From: an uncultured bacterium
GTDB taxonomy: Bacteria; Actinomycetota; Coriobacteriia; Coriobacteriales; Coriobacteriaceae
Assembly: GCA_905216075.1 (NCBI GenBank)
Contig: CAJMSO010000133.1
Span: 1 to 5,602, forward strand
Length of the DNA: 5,602 bases
Direction of reading: 5' to 3'
The notes under the pieces are model-generated. The model was not told the origin of the DNA and did not search any database. It worked only from the letters and a program-made list of their open reading frames with translations. Positions 5,507 to 5,602 of the stretch are shown in pieces. Within the stretch, counting starts at the first letter, position 1. Each line of letters starts with the position of its first letter. The translations under genes and the position numbers were made by a program.

Positions 5507-5602
5507 GCTCGACCACGCAGCTCGATGCCTTGGATATCGTCGAAGTTGATGGCGATATCCCTGAGTTTGAGCAGCTTGAATGCGGGTAACACTTCGTCGA
5601 GA
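5503..5602 (-). CDS. C-terminal end of a convergent gene of unknown function (partial)
   Basis: On the minus strand an open frame enters from the right edge (frame from 5601) and ends with TAG at 5505-5503. It encodes 32 residues, beginning LDEVLPAFKLLK and ending IQGIELRGRA. About two thirds of its third codon positions are G or C, in keeping with the neighbouring genes, and the composition is protein-like, whereas the plus strand of the same stretch gives a Ser/Leu-rich low-complexity reading. I do not recognise the family. Its stop overlaps that of the surface protein gene by 4 bp. It could be spurious, because only 99 bases are visible. Confidence 0.55.
   Translation of the reverse strand, partial: LDEVLPAFKLLKLRDIAINFDDIQGIELRGRA
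5532..5560. repeat. 8-bp inverted repeat downstream of the surface protein gene
   Basis: GGATATCG (5532-5539) and CGATATCC (5553-5560) are perfect inverted copies 13 bases apart, 25 bases past the surface protein stop and inside the convergent frame. No T-tract follows on either strand, so a terminator role is only possible, not shown. Confidence 0.4.

Overview
This window looks like a piece of chromosome from a Gram-positive anaerobe of the Coriobacteriia, most probably a Collinsella-like gut actinobacterium. The support is a moderately GC-rich coding bias, strong AAGGAGG-type ribosome sites, a Clostridium/Megasphaera-type short-chain flavodoxin, a DUF3793 protein and a large sortase-anchored surface protein. 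The genus is an inference from gene content, not proof. No tRNA, rRNA, CRISPR array, insertion sequence or phage gene was seen.

Layout. Bases 1-814 are the 3' end of a polar amino acid ABC importer operon: the last codons of an upstream gene, then a complete ATPase whose ribosome site overlaps the upstream stop codon. A strong intrinsic terminator (841-878) ends it. On the minus strand, 2120 to 950, lies a two-gene unit: a DUF3793 protein with an unusual six-cysteine segment, followed 46 bases later by a flavodoxin. Diverging from it on the plus strand is a small membrane-anchored HMA (heavy-metal-associated) domain protein at 2294-2677. The 173-base gap between these divergent units (2121-2293) has two back-to-back promoters, a pair of 17-bp direct repeats around the minus-strand -10 element, and a CsoR-like GC-rich dyad downstream of the plus-strand promoter. 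Together this looks like a small metal- and redox-responsive module.

A 273-base AT-rich gap (2678-2950) follows, with nested inverted repeats and a hairpin directly upstream of a ribosome site. It leads into an 851-residue secreted protein (2951-5506). This has a signal peptide, a predicted beta-propeller interrupted by an acidic helical insertion carrying a three-copy 30-bp minisatellite, a Pro/Gly/Thr-rich wall-spanning linker and a non-canonical LPHAG sorting signal. Its stop codon overlaps by 4 bp (CTAG) the stop codon of a convergent minus-strand gene that runs off the right edge.

How the parts work together. The ATPase powers import through a permease and binding protein encoded to the left. 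Flavodoxin is a low-potential electron carrier that often replaces ferredoxin under iron shortage, and its co-transcription with DUF3793 opposite a metal-binding HMA protein suggests shared control by metal status. The surface protein appears to be an independent unit.
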